From the NCBI GenBank assembly GCA_000149265.1, contig CH002035.1:323012-387011 (forward strand): a stretch of 64,000 nucleotides of DNA, read 5' to 3'. Positions 12,770 to 24,668 of this stretch are shown one piece after another. The notes beneath the pieces were generated by a model. The model saw only the letters and a program-made list of their open reading frames with translations, made no database searches and was not told the origin of the DNA. Source of the stretch: Ciona savignyi. Taxonomy: Eukaryota; Chordata; Ascidiacea; Phlebobranchia; Cionidae. The translations under genes and the position numbers were made by a program. Each line of letters opens with the position of its first letter. Position 1 is the first letter of the stretch.

Positions 12770-14600
12770 AACAATCCTGTATAACGATAAAAACGGTCAA
12801 ATACTAGTAAACGGCGCCCTCACACGACCAATACCAATAAAATGTGGCATCCGCCAGGGGTGCTCGTGCAGTATGCTCCTTGTCCTACTTGGAGCAGAAA
12901 CCCATACACGGAAAATAAATAACATTTCAAAAATCAAAGGAATAAAACTTGGTCCTATAAGAATTAAAACAAAACAATATGCGGACGACATCACCCTTTT
13001 TCTATCAAATAAAGAATCGCTAAATGAAGCAATGAGAGAATTAAAAATCTACGAAACAATATCCGGACAAAAAATTAACGCAAATAAAACCCAAATAACC
13101 TCAACGATGCCCAACGTATTAAAGTTGCAAAATTAACTTTTGGCGACAATATAATTAGCGAAAAGATAAACATACTTGGCCTCCGCGTGAGCCTTACAGC
13201 CACGTGCACAAACGACTTAAAACAAATAACCCAGGTAATTAGAACCCTATTCTATAAACATAGAGACAGGAAACTAACATTAAACGAGAGTGTTATGATT
13301 ATAAACGCTCTCTTTTTCCGCAAGTCCTAAATATAGCATAGTATATAATAATTCCAAAATCCGTAAATAAACAAATTATTACATATATTTTTAAATTTAT
13401 TTGGCACCCAAGTAATATTTTTTTTTCAACGAGACAAGCTTCGAACCCATGATGGGCTCATCACCAGGACCGTTTTTTGTATAAGAGTCGGTATATGTAT
13501 CGGTCGCGTTAACCATTCGGCCACACGACCGTACGGCACCCAAGTAATATAGAAAAAATAGCGAAAAAAAAGAAATAATAGCGCCAACGTGCGGCGGAGA
13601 ATTAAATGTTCCGGACAACAACCTTAAAATGGAGGCAGCACGAGCTACTCGACTTTTTACGATCACCAAACTGACACCGGTAACGTCACCATGGCATGAA
13701 TGGCTACGCTACAACCTAGGTTCAACAATAAAATTAATAAAACCTAATCTTTATACCAATATGAGTCCCAACGCCAGCGAAGCGGAAACCATATTTCTCC
13801 AAATTAAACGAATCGCGAGAATAAATAGCCAACAAAATTAAGATTGGTCAATATCAAAACTAAGACCAATCTACGATATACTAATAAAAGAAAAAATGAC
13901 TACAAAGGAAATAAAAATCAACAATATAATAATACCATGGCAACAGATCACGCTAAAAAGCAAAGGAGTCAAACCATTCTTCGATAATATAGATGGAGAT
14001 ATCAGTTATAAAATCGCACATAAAGCGTTTTTTTAGGCAACTGGATTAAAACGCATGCCAATAAAATTCATCAAAACGGAAATATAGCAATTATCAACTG
14101 TAAGTTTTGTAAACTTCCGACGGATAGTTTCAATCATAACTTAGTAGAATGCGGAACCATAAATAAAGTTAAAAAGAATATCGAGCGATTTCATAACCAG
14201 ATGTGTAAAGATAAAATATTTCTGAACGAAGGGATAATGTTATATAATAACACAATAAATATCATTTCACTTAAACTCGCAAATGTTTTAAAAAACGAAA
14301 TAATAAAAATAAAAACGCTACTAGTTTAATACGAAAAATAAATAAAAAAATTTGTGAAAAGACAACGTAATCAAACGGGAAAAGAATTAATTAAACAACG
14401 ATTTAACCTACGAGATACATCTCGTATTAAAAAACCCTCAACTCCTTTCCTTTTGAATTCTTTTTTTTACAACAATAGATATGGCAATACTCTAAGTAGC
14501 CTAACCGGTTATAAATAATGTAATAATGCAAATGTGTTCGCTCAAATTAATATGCCAATGTATTATGTAATCTGTGCCCATGTACTATGTCGCGTTATTA
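12770..14600 (+). mobile_element. Decayed L1/Tx1-type LINE, RT and C-terminal part
   Basis: Reverse-transcriptase motifs are readable: GIRQGC near 12845-12863, then QYADDITLFLSN near 12975-13010 with the catalytic ADD pair, then SGQKINANKTQ near 13060-13095. This order is typical of the L1/Tx1 group. The frame breaks near 13133 and resumes at TFGDNIISEKINILGL. A C-terminal C-x2-C...H...C-type finger (CKFC ... NHNLVEC) lies at about 14100-14150. Multiple stops and shifts show the copy is dead. No 5' UTR or ORF1 is seen, as usual for 5'-truncated LINEs. A SINE interrupts it at 13419-13534. Confidence 0.75.
13419..13534 (-). mobile_element. Short tRNA-derived SINE with exact 16-bp TSD
   Basis: The 16 bases ggcacccaagtaatat occur directly on both sides (13403-13418 and 13535-13550). 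The insert is 116 bases. On the minus strand it starts with GTCGTGTGGCCGAATGG (an A-box match), contains GGTTCGAAG (a B-box match) and ends in an A tail seen as t8 on the plus strand. It has hardly any body beyond the tRNA-like part, so it resembles a simple retroposed tRNA transcript. It must be younger than the LINE it interrupts. Confidence 0.9.
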
Positions 14601-14604
14601 ATAC

Positions 14605-17600
14605 AAAAAAAAAACTAGGAGTTTGGTGACAAAAACGAATACTCGCGTAGGTGTAGGTATAGGGTCAGATTCAGGGTAACTTGGAAACTTACTTCCTAAA
14701 GGTTTGTTTCATACATGAAAAAGTTTGGGGGTCTATGTATAACGCGCCCGACACGTGTTCGTCTGGATTGGTGTGTACGAGCATGCAGCATTGCACTTAG
14801 ATCCTTAACAAGGATTCGTCAAATTGGATTAAAACTTTAAGAATTGTTAGATAACATGACCCACATATGTAAAAACAGAAACTTATGTACTAAGCCCATG
14901 GGAAATTCCTCGAAGCCATCAAAAACTAAATCGGGCTGTTTTAGGAATTTAACTTCATTTCAATACAGCACTTGAAGAAAAAGCTTTAATTTAAAACATT
15001 TGTAATGAATCCTTCGTAAATCTAACACGATTGTTCTTTTTTTACCTACACCTGGAGAAGAAGTTTGGTTTAATAACTTTGGGACCCATGCGTTTATGCT
15101 TGCAGAAACAAATACTACATACTCAGTGTATAAGATACAAAATGTGGTTAGGGACCCTGTAGCAGTAGCATGAATATATGGCATACAACATGTGTTTTAC
15201 AAATAGTGGTGGTAAAACACGTGATTGACACTCTCTATTTAATCCACCTACAATTTTCCTTACAATATAAAGTGAATAATCTTTAAGGATTTCTTTAAAC
15301 TATCGGCATTTCTTTAAAGTATCGGTGAATATTCCCAAAACGGCAGTTACACTAACGGGAATTCCTGACGAAATATAACTAGAAACTTCTACTGTAGAAT
15401 TAACCATAGTAGTTAAAACTAGCAGAAGATTTCACATAACTAGTTTCAGTGGAATTTAGTAAATGGGGATTTCCCGGAAAATAGTTATAGTTTTGGGGGA
15501 TAAGCATTTTTTTCGAATTTGAATTTTATATTTACTTCTAGTTTCGTGTTTCCATCTCAGTCGTATGCGTAATAAGTTGGTATTTATTAATGGGTGAGGT
15601 TTATTCCATTTCCGGGGGATTTTCGGCATTCGAGCTTGGAATATTGCTTGCGCATTATTAGTTACAACCATAATATACATCTCTCTTTATCCAAAAACTT
15701 TGCAAACCAGTTGCCTAAAAACGTGACGTGACAATCCCAGTTGCGTCCGTGGCCCCAAAAAAGAATAAAAAGTCGGTTGTTACATTAGACAAGCTAAGAG
15801 ATCGCCAGATTAGTGGTTCTACTAATTTAAATAATATTTTAAGAGGTCTATTATGTAATTGCAAGCCAATATCATAATTTGGCGGGTTATTACTTTCTAA
15901 TACTTTACCGTTCACATTAAAAAAACAGAAATATTATATTTTATATTATGTTTACCTTAACTGGTCATACGCATTAAATCAAGATTGTAATTGAACAGTC
16001 AGTGTTCATCTTTCTGTGTGACGCAGTGTCTCATGCCAAACATTGACCTTCACACCTGTCCCACAAATATATATGAAAAGGGGGAATACCATGAACACCG
16101 ATGAGCAAATTATGAGTCCAATATAAAAATCATCGAGTTATTTTCAAATAAATCTTGCTAACTCGAATTGCTTAGACGCTTTGGCACTAAAATGGCGGGA
16201 ATTCATGTAGGAGAGTATTTTCCGTATCTATTCAATAGAAACTGGTTTCACATAACGGGGGTGTCACTTGAAATCATGCAACAGGAAGCCTTTTACATTT
16301 TTTAACAAATTAAAATTGATGCTTGGGTAGTTTTTCTCAAACAAAACTAGTTTTTCTCAACAAATTAGCGGGAAATGCACAACCATCACCTTTGTGTCAG
16401 AAAGCATTATTAGAATAACTTTACAACTAAACGAGAACATAGACTTGAAATGTAGCACATGCTGCTTTCAAACACTTCATTGTTGGTATATCAATCATTT
16501 AGCCACCATGGCTACGATAGTATGTCAGATCCCGCTGTGCATAGTGATTAATTTAATTGGTCATACACCATCTTAAGGTATTGTCACAATTGGTTCTGCA
16601 CCAACTTCGCAGTTTGTCATTGTTAATTAGGTACTTCATGTCGTCATCACTGATTTCCCACCCACTGTATCCAGCAATAGGCGGTGAAGGTTCCGAATAA
16701 CCTATAGTAAACCCACGAATTGTCATTGTTGATTATGTGCTTCACGTGTTGTTATCACTGACTCCTCTTTTACCCTTTATGTTGAGTGAGGCCTATTTAA
16801 AGAAAGATGGTAGATGGTAAAACACGTAGTTTTAAAGAGCATAACTTTTATCAAGTAATATTAAGTTATCGGGGGCATCTAGCCGTGAAGAATTATTCAT
16901 ATTTTGCCGTATTCATCTTATGACCGAATTATTCTTCGACCCTTGTCCATAAGGTGGATGTGGTTGTATATTATCAACAATAAAAACAAACCGACCTTTC
17001 GTGAAGTTGTGGAATTGCGGTTTGTCGGAGTCACTTTGGGCTAATAAATAGGACATTGTAAGGACGATCTAGTGTCTCCAATAGGCACGAAATAAACTCC
17101 TTAAATACTCCCAGAAGTATGAGGTAATGTAACGATTGTGGATAAGGTGCTCTGAGGTTTACTTTGTGAGTGCTTTATTTCTCTTAACTGTTCCAACATA
17201 CTAAGGTATTTTGTTCATATCAATACATCAAAATATTTTTTTTATCAAATTACTAGTATGGCTTTGAGAATTTTTTTCAACCATTCTTGCTGTGGCTAAC
17301 ATAACAAATATTTTGGTAAACTTTATTGTCTTTATTGTCTAAGCAGACAGAATAATTTATTGTGTTTAACGTAAAATCTATCAATCTTCAAACAGAGATT
17401 GCATTAGGACTATATTGGAACTCAGAAACGGACACGATATGGTTTAAAACCAAACCAAAAAAGACCACAAAAGACTTGAAATTCTTTCATCTGTAAATTA
17501 TGACGATCTTTCGGGTTTTGAAGCGGTTTTCATGGAACAAGTTAAAGTTATACCTTAAAATATTTATTATAGAAAACATCATAGCAAAAATGGAATAAAA

Positions 17601-18515
17601 AAATTAACAGAACCCTTAACAACGTGGAACACATAGGAACTTGACCTGATAAAGCTGTTGAATTTCTAAACCGAACGATGCGTTAAACCACATAGCTTTA
17701 CAGACGGAGTGACTTCTTCACTCCAACAATTTTCCAAACCGCGGGATGCGATAGACGGTGTTGGAACGACAGTAACATTATGCTGCGGTAATTTGAAAAC
17801 AAGACAAAAGCGTTTCATACCTTTGTTGCAAACAAATATAGAGCTATAAAAATTTAGACATTGTACAGTTGATAAACGTGCCAAACAAACAAAATACAAC
17901 GGACGACGAAAAAAGAGGCCTGCTACAGCATTTCTAAAATGCTCATGTTGGAAAAAGTATCATAATTTCCTGTTTGATACTTTAAAGTCACCCTGTAATA
18001 AAACAGAAAGAAACACTTACCTCAAAGAAAAACAGTCTCTGCTTCGTAGCGACATCGTAGGTTTTCGTAATAGATTATCTTTTTCCAAAAATATGCTATT
18101 ATCAGTAACGGTGGAAAGGATATTACATTATAAATCGTTTCTGTTCCAATTAATAAGAATAACGAAAGCACGAGTTTCAAGTAAAGATTCATGGCGAAGA
18201 GATTTCTCACCCCTGTTATATGAGGCTAAACACCCAACTTATCGCCCCAAGAAACAGGAAAGTTACAATTATATTGGTCAATCACTTCCATGTGAAATCT
18301 GGTCAATCTGGTCGTGAATACGTACTTTCCTCACTCAGAGAAAGATATCGGATTGGTAAAGTGTACACACATCGACTGTCTATCTTGTCGCAAATGTAAT
18401 GCACTATCGGCTGTGCAAAAATGGTTTATTTTTCGCAGAACAGAATCACAGAAAAAATTTCTAGCGGGTTCGTTTGTCTATAGCCTTTTTAACGAAGGAC
18501 TGCACCTTTAAAACT
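14605..18515. other. Long stretch without a supported gene
   Basis: Several 60-77 codon frames exist (14960, 15456, 15715, 16394, 17666, 18022, 18093, 18314). None carries a known motif or clear splice borders. One plus-strand segment near 15722-15865 reads as a Lys-rich peptide without stops (PVASVAPKKNKKSVVTLDKL), and could be an exon, but I cannot support it. No other feature seen. Confidence 0.4.
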
Positions 18516-18517
18516 GT

Positions 18518-18695
18518 TAGCTAGCTGGCCGGTTGTGTCCTTGGGCAAGGCACAAAACGGACATTGTTTGAAGCGATCGAACAAAGCGGTTTCACCAAAT
18601 TCAAGGAACGTTTTAATCATACACAAACACTGCAATAGCTCCGGTAACCCGACCTTGGAAACGTGTTAATTTGACATTGCCCGTGTGTGTTTGGG
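18518..18695 (+). repeat. SINE family 2 fragment, 5'-truncated
   Basis: Contains gctagctggccggttgtgtc, cttgggcaaggc, then ccaaattcaaggaacg, gcaatagctccggtaacccg and acattgcccgtgtg. These are in the same order as in the more complete copy at 26176-26470. The tRNA-like head is missing. Confidence 0.7.
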
Positions 18696-18699
18696 GATT

Positions 18700-19090
18700 A
18701 TGTAGTATATCTGCAGCGACCCATCAATTATTCCCAAACGCCACCACCCTCGTCTATGTCTCTTCATTTACTAAATATTTTTAAAGTCAAACAAATTAAC
18801 GACACACGAGTCGGTTATAACGGATAAGCGAAATAAACATAAAACAAACCAAAAAGGGCAACACTAGGTACTATAAAGAACGCTACACCACTTCCCTTTG
18901 TCATTTTTTAAATTATTTTTCGCAAAAGGGGTCGAGTTAGAATTGGTCGCAGGTTGTCCATTCGGTATCGTAGCTCGTTTAAGGACGTTCCGGGTTAATC
19001 TGGACGTCCGTCGATTTAAATAAATGTCCGAGCAAACGGAGTGCGTGCCGTACATGTGTTTCGCAATGAACAAACCAAGATCACGTTTAA
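18700..19090. other. Non-coding stretch, nothing recognised
   Basis: A 69-codon minus frame (18864-19073) without a motif. It lies downstream of the Gypsy protease fragment and could be decayed element sequence. Confidence 0.4.
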
Positions 19091-19094
19091 AAGC

Positions 19095-19500
19095 AGCTCA
19101 CAAACCGAGCATGATCCCAAGGTAAATAGCCTAGCCAGCCGTTGCGGCTTTGACGTGCCAATAATGGTGCGAAGCCATGAGGATGCGAAGAACCTAACAT
19201 ATCTAATGTCTTGTCACCGAATGTGGAAATGTTTGTAGTATTTTGTGCAACTAAACTGGTTTGGCAATCATACACGGATCGTTCGTTGTCCAACGCCGGG
19301 ATGAGTGACAGAAAAGCGCCAGTGTCGATAAGAAATCTAAGCGGATTCGCTTCGTCGTACACATATAAGAACTGATAAGAGGGTACCACACAGGCACATA
19401 AAAATATAGGAAAAATCCTAATTCGTTTTTTTGGTACGGTGCGACAAAAGTTCAATCACAAGGCAGTTCCGTGCACGGTGTCCAAAATGTAAATTAAAAT
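19095..19500 (-). mobile_element. Gypsy-type retrotransposon fragment, protease region
   Basis: On the minus strand the frame 19087-19455 contains RFLIDTGAFLSLIP (about 19295-19336). This is the active-site signature (DTG) of retropepsins, and it is followed by a STFGDKTL-like strand typical of metazoan Gypsy proteases. Just upstream, in another frame (about 19455-19495), HFGHRARNC resembles the zinc-binding end of a Gypsy gag. A frame change between the two parts and the lack of RT sequence nearby mark it as a broken remnant. The family is inferred from motif style only. Confidence 0.65.
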
Positions 19501-19504
19501 AGCA

Positions 19505-20700
19505 GATTGTCGCTCCTGTCAATACATATTCGTTGTTGGATTGAAAGTATAACCCAATACGATAGCCTATATATGTTTTGTGCTTTATTGTCGATATTTC
19601 CGATTTATAACGGGATGTTTACTTATATTTCTAAGTGATTAAAGTGAAAAATGAACAGCAAAAAACATTCAAATGACCCAATGTACTCGGAAATTTCCCA
19701 AAAAATTTAATATACCTAACCAAACATTAATATACAATCTTCGTATGAAAACACAAAACATATGAGGTAAAAACACAAAACCAAATATATACAACATAAA
19801 AATACGAAACAAAAATTTACAAATAGTAAATCTTCTTGCAGAGTTATAGCTCTAGCAGTTGATATTTCGGAACTGGTGCGGCTTATTTACATAAAATTGC
19901 AGGGAAATTTGTAGGTTTAACATTGATAAATTGACTACATATTGATAATAAACACGGAAAATCCGTTACAATATAAAATCCATAACGTAATAAAGTTTAT
20001 TATTTCAACGTATATAAATTAGCCCAACTTTTAAAACCATTACAAGTATAGTCCATCGATGATTTATACAAAGCTTAAACAGTTCAGTAGATAATAGTTA
20101 TGAACTTTTGATATCGTTAATTTTGAAATAATGTTTATTTAAATAATACACTTTTGTAAAATACTGTCTTTTAAACTAAACCACAAACAAGACGCTTTGT
20201 TTAAACAAAGCAATCAGAAGATCTTATGACCGCGGGGCACCAATTAATAAAACAGCGGTTACTAAAAATGATTACCATTAAGCTTTAATCTGAGTTTAGG
20301 CAGAAAATGTTAGCTAATTATGTGTCGATGTGCACACATCCGTAGTAATTTCCGACAAAATTAAAGATATCACCTCAATTTATTGTGTGAAAACGTGTTT
20401 ATCTTGCCGAAAAGATCTGATGATGATAATTATTCCCTGTGGCCCGTCGCACTTTCAGCACAAGTTATGTTTCAGTATATTTCCCTCATCCCACAATACC
20501 ATACGGTTTAGATGAAGCAATCACGAGCACCTGGTTCTGTTTGCCATGTTTTAATATGCCCTGCATGTGTTCTTTGAAGTTGCTATCACTGTGTAAGTTA
20601 TAGCTCGGTGAACCGATTCTGTGTTAGAAGTTTGCCATGTTGATTCATATGAAACGTGGCAAATCAGTCGTTAGGGTTTAAAGCAAATGAACAAATCTGG
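19505..20700. other. Non-coding stretch, nothing recognised
   Basis: AT-rich with no supported open frame. If the basic exon at 20729 is real, its upstream exon may lie here, but I could not identify it. Confidence 0.4.
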
Positions 20701-20728
20701 TCATATCTATGGAAATAAGGGCGGTTAG

Positions 20729-21001
20729 TTGACTGGGAAAGGGCGTGGCTTGAACGCCAAGAAACGCCGCCGTCGCCGCAAGAAGGGCAGGAAAGGCAAA
20801 AAGAAGCGAAAGGGAAATAAATCCAAGAAGGGCAAAAAGAAGAAGGGAAAGAAATCCAAGAAAGGTAAAATAAAGAGGAAGAGACGACGATCCAAGAAAC
20901 GTGGCCGCAAGGGAAAGAGGCGATCACGCAAATCACCTAAACGAAAGTCCAAACGCAAGAAGGGACGCAAAGAAAAGAAAGGGAAGAAGCGGCGACGATA
21001 A
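20729..21001 (+). CDS. Lys/Arg-rich basic protein, last exon
   Basis: An open frame of 90 codons and a stop, with most residues Lys or Arg in short blocks (KKRRRRRKKG, KKGKKKKGKK, RRRSKKRGRK). It has no Cys or acidic stretch. It opens straight after ttag, with an in-frame TAG just before it and no ATG, so it should be read as a 3' exon whose acceptor is at 20727-20728. The first codon is TTG, read as Leu if spliced. An aataaa lies about 25 bases past the TAA. The composition fits a sperm nuclear basic protein (protamine-like or H1-derived), a nucleolar tail or a ribosomal-type extension. DNA or RNA binding in the nucleus is inferred from charge alone. The upstream exon was not found. Confidence 0.5.
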   Translation: MTGKGRGLNAKKRRRRRKKGRKGKKKRKGNKSKKGKKKKGKKSKKGKIKRKRRRSKKRGRKGKRRSRKSPKRKSKRKKGRKEKKGKKRRR

Positions 21002-21004
21002 GCA

Positions 21005-21480
21005 TTCTAGCTTAAAAAATATTTAAATAAAAAAAAAGAAAAATCACCGCCAATAAATTGCCATTCAGGCGCACCAAACATTGGTTTCTTTGTACCGACG
21101 GTCTAACCGCAAGGTGGCGTCGTTTGTATTAAAAGTTGTCGGGGAATCTCAGTGGAACAACATGGGGGCGATTCATGATTAAAAACGTGGTTGTATACAA
21201 GAGATATTGTAGCATGGACCGTCTATGCTGAGATGATTTTCTGCGGAAGATCATATAGAGAGAGGAAGAAATTTCAAACATTCGGGAATAAACGCTATTA
21301 ATGTGATGTAAAAAAGAAATCAAGGAGGGAGATATACGGTCGTGCCTGATACCGACCTTTAACACAAGATGTATTGAAATGAACCATGCATTGAAAAATT
21401 GGTTTAAAGCAATGTCAAAATGAAACCATGAGAAAATGCAACAAATCGTTTGTATCATACGGCAAGGTACTAACCAGATG
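21005..21480. other. Probable 3' flank of basic exon, otherwise unassigned
   Basis: The polyadenylation-type aataaa near 21026 is followed by an A-rich run. A 109-codon minus frame (21129-21458) exists but shows no domain, and I do not call it. Confidence 0.4.
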
Positions 21481-21484
21481 TTTC

Positions 21485-21875
21485 TCTAACCCAGTGGTTA
21501 AATAGGTAAACACATATTCTGGACGCCTATCCTATAATTTTAATTCCAATTCACCGGTTAGTGGTGGTTTAGTGCGAAAACTTTCAAACGTAGGGTTGCA
21601 GTTGGAAATTGGTCGCAGGATAGTCGGTTATGTTCTTGGGCAAGGCATTTAAAATTGCCAAAACTGCAAACGTTTCGTCGTGGTCAAAGGGTTAACGAAA
21701 ATTGCTTGAATCCAGTGGAATAATGGGTTCTACCAAATTAAAGGAACGTACGTGTCTACCATATACAACACACTTCAATAGCTCCGGTATAACCCGAGGT
21801 GATCTGACGATTGCCCGTGTGCTAACCCTCCTGGTTTCCCCCCCATTCACAGGGATAAGCATGCATATCCTCTCT
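21485..21875 (+). repeat. SINE family 2 copy, diverged
   Basis: In order: a degraded tRNA-like head (aacccagtggttaaataggt), ggtcgcaggatagtcggtta, cttgggcaaggc, gggttctaccaaattaaagg, caatagctccggtataaccc, and gatctgacgattgcccgtgt. It runs on to a pyrimidine-rich end before the (TATCC)-like tail, which is here degraded. Confidence 0.7.
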
Positions 21876-22039
21876 TAAACGCGGCGGGTTACGAGCAAAG
21901 GCAATTTATCGATTGTCGGCACTAATTATTTTTCGAGCTCTTACCGTTGTCCGGCCAAAACGTATGTGTCGGGAAAGTTCTCGTTGTATATTTCAACAAG
22001 CGCACAGTATTTTCTTTTCTTGAGCTTTGAATATCGTTG

Positions 22040-22232
22040 TCGAGTATATTGGATATTGTACGGCGTATTGAGTATTGTACGGAATATTGCGTATTGTACG
22101 GCGTATTGAGTATTGCACGGCGTATTGAGTATTGTACGGTGTATTGAGTATTGTACGGTGTATTAAGTATTGCACGGAATATTAAGTATTCTACGGCGTA
22201 TTGAGTATTGGACGGTGTATTGAGTGTTATCG
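22040..22232 (+). repeat. 19-bp minisatellite
   Basis: About ten tandem copies of a unit close to gtattgagtattgtacggc, with a few substitutions per copy. The minus-strand open frame across it is a product of the repeat, not a gene. Confidence 0.85.
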
Positions 22233-22317
22233 TGGTCGTGTACCGCTATCGGATACCCGCTGACGGTTGTCGTAGATTTTATTATTCTTTTAGCCGTGTT
22301 AAACTTTTACATTTGAT

Positions 22318-22625
22318 CAAATCGCCTTATAGTATAGGATAGGATATTCAATATCTCCGCGAATGAGAAAACCATGGGGGTTAACACACGGGCGATTGTC
22401 TGATCACCTCGCGACCTTTGTCGGGTTACCAGCGCTATTGCAGTGTGTTGTATATGATTAAGACGTTTTTGCAATTTGATAGAAGCCATTAATCTGCTGG
22501 GTTTAGGCAATGTCCGTAAAGTGCCTTGCTCAAGGACACAACCGACTAGCTAGCGACCAGTTTCGCACCTGCAACCTTTCGATTAAAAGACGACGAACTT
22601 AACCGCTAGACTAACCGGCCGGACA
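22318..22625 (-). repeat. SINE family 2 copy, near full length
   Basis: Reverse orientation. The head at 22580-22622 (minus) reads CCGGCCGGTTAGTCTAGCGG, an A-box-like start, and the body contains the lineage's gggttctaccaaattaaagg counterpart in diverged form. The 3' end reaches the (TATCC)n tail, seen as aggataggatattca on the plus strand. Confidence 0.75.
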
Positions 22626-22842
22626 ATCGGCGCATTATTTATAGTAGATTAAGCCAGACAGGTCTCACGATTGGCCGTTAGAACAGGGTTCTTGGACCAC
22701 ACTCCCTTAGGCGCAAAGGCCGTAACAAATTGGCGATCCTGCCAGGATCATGTAATCACTTAATCTGTCTTAGTTTAGCTTACAGCGAGAACTCGTTTTT
22801 ATAGTTTTTAACATCGCCGTTCGTTGTGTCCTTTAATTTATT

Positions 22843-24206
22843 TTGCAGCCGATACTTTTCCCCAACCGTGAACTTGCCGATTTTATCAGGGTGTTCAACT
22901 CTTATTGTGAGCGTGTGAAAGCAACTGACGAGGTTAAGCGTTACCTATTCCTTACCTCAATACCCGAAGAATTAAAATGGCAAATTAATGTAAAATATGC
23001 TTGTATTAATGAACTATCATTTAAGACTTTGATTGAACGTGCTCTGTGCTTAAATGGTGGAAACACAGAACGTAAGTCTTTATGAGCGGAGTTCACGAGA
23101 CGTCAACAAATGCGTTATGAAACGAGAGTAACCGACAATTCATATGAACCGTGAAACACCTAGGTGATCGTGTTCTATAGATAAGAAAGCACATCTCCGC
23201 AATAAAGTTACATATGTGGTGTTAACGAACGGCATATTCCACCGCGAGTTGGCAAAAACAATCCCTAGTAAAATTGATTTTTCCCGTGATTTCTGGGAAG
23301 TTGCGCAGCTAATTTTGCAAGCAACAACATCACATTCACTGGAGGTAGCTCCTATTTCACCTCCATTTAGCTCTACATCGAAATCGGAAGGATCGATAGA
23401 AATGTCGCACACCAAAACGAATTAGTACAAGGGATACAGGCAATATAAACGAGCATCGAATGCCTACAAGGCACATTCGTAGAATTCAGCCAGCGCATTC
23501 GTAGAATTCAACCAACAATACCAGCCGATATTAATCGACTAAGAGAATACGCCTCAACCTTTGTCGAACGTGAGTGTTTTAATTGTGGTCAATGTGGACA
23601 TATTAAGCGATTCTGCCCTAATGAAAACGGGAAACTACGTATTTCTGCCATGAGTTAAAACTTTACTGAACGTGCAACAACCCACAGGAGGCAATACGAT
23701 CGAAGTAGCGCTGGCGTGGAGAATAATCGAAACTCTGTAGGAAGAATTAAAGTACCAGCCAACCTTGAAACAGTAGGTTGTACTAAACCGATTGATTTAC
23801 ATCGGTTTGCATATATCCTCGTGAATGATGTTACAATCAGCACTTTGGTTGATACTGGTTCGACAATCACGCTGATACGCAAAGACGTGCTATATCCGGT
23901 TTGTTGGAGCCAACGATAAACCGGTGGGAGTATTGGCAACTACATATATTCTGTTTACTGTCGGTGGATTAACTGTTTCCATGAAAGTTTACGTGTCCAT
24001 GGATATCGCACACAAATTTATTTGGGTTTAGATTTCATACGGAAAAACCAGTGTCGTTCATGTTACAGAACCAACGTTATGTGGTCGGGCGAAGCAATCA
24101 TTCCAATAATGAACAAATCTATCATTCCTGAGTGTCAGGAAATATACGTTGTGGAAAGTGTACAAATCCCAGCTTTTACTGAATTGAAACTACACTGCGC
24201 AATGGT
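22843..24206 (+). mobile_element. Gypsy-type retrotransposon remains, gag to protease
   Basis: A gag-like frame (22843-23085) is followed by a zinc knuckle at 23575-23616 (C-F-N-C-x4-H-x4-C pattern). A protease then has LVDTGSTITLI near 23845-23880, with DTG as the catalytic triplet. A GLDFI strand near 24025, typical of the end of Gypsy proteases, follows in a shifted frame. Stops and at least two frame changes inactivate it. A family 2 SINE begins at about 24207, and no RT is seen after it. The Gypsy assignment rests on motif order. Confidence 0.75.
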
Positions 24207-24465
24207 CCGACCGGTTGGTCTAAAGGTTAAGTGCGTCGCCTTACAATCGAATGTTTGTAGATGCGAAACTGATCGCTATCTGGTCGATTGTGTCCTTGGG
24301 TAATTGACTTTACGGACATTGCCTGAACCCAGCGGATTAATAGGTTTTACCAAAATAAAGAAACGTGTATATCATCAGACAGAAAACAATTCAATAGCTC
24401 CGGTAACCCGAAGTTGGGCGCGAGGCGATCTGATGATTTTCCGTATGTTAAACCTCAATCGTATG
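24207..24465 (+). repeat. SINE family 2 copy joined to Gypsy remains
   Basis: Begins gaccggttggtctaaaggtt (A-box-like), passes through cttgggtaattgactttacgg and gcctgaacccagcggattaa, and reaches caatagctccggtaacccg. The tail is degraded. Confidence 0.75.
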
Positions 24466-24529
24466 AACTAAAAAACTACTGGAAAAATACTTGGTTCGGT
24501 TAGTTTTACTACGAAACAGTTTTCCTACG

Positions 24530-24668
24530 ATTACTCCAAATGCCCAAAACCATTCCCCAAATATAAACACAAGACGGTATACCATGTACCATATTTATTA
24601 ACATTCGCACATTAAATGCATAAATATAAAATTATTACAAAATATGGGCTTCTAGATATATACACTAC
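24530..24668 (+). repeat. Flank shared with the second 25-bp array
   Basis: The blocks gattactccaaatgcccaaa, accattccccaaat and ccatgtaccatatttattaa reappear in order at 62719-62815, again just left of a 25-bp minisatellite. The shared flank indicates that both arrays belong to the same larger dispersed element. Confidence 0.65.

Noticed and set aside
20664-20970. Minus-strand frames of 81-90 codons rich in Phe/Leu
   Set aside because: Antisense image of the Lys/Arg-rich exon (AAG/AAA become CTT/TTT).
22040-22232. CRISPR-like array of short repeats
   Set aside because: Repeats are directly adjacent without unique spacers; the context is eukaryotic. It is a minisatellite.
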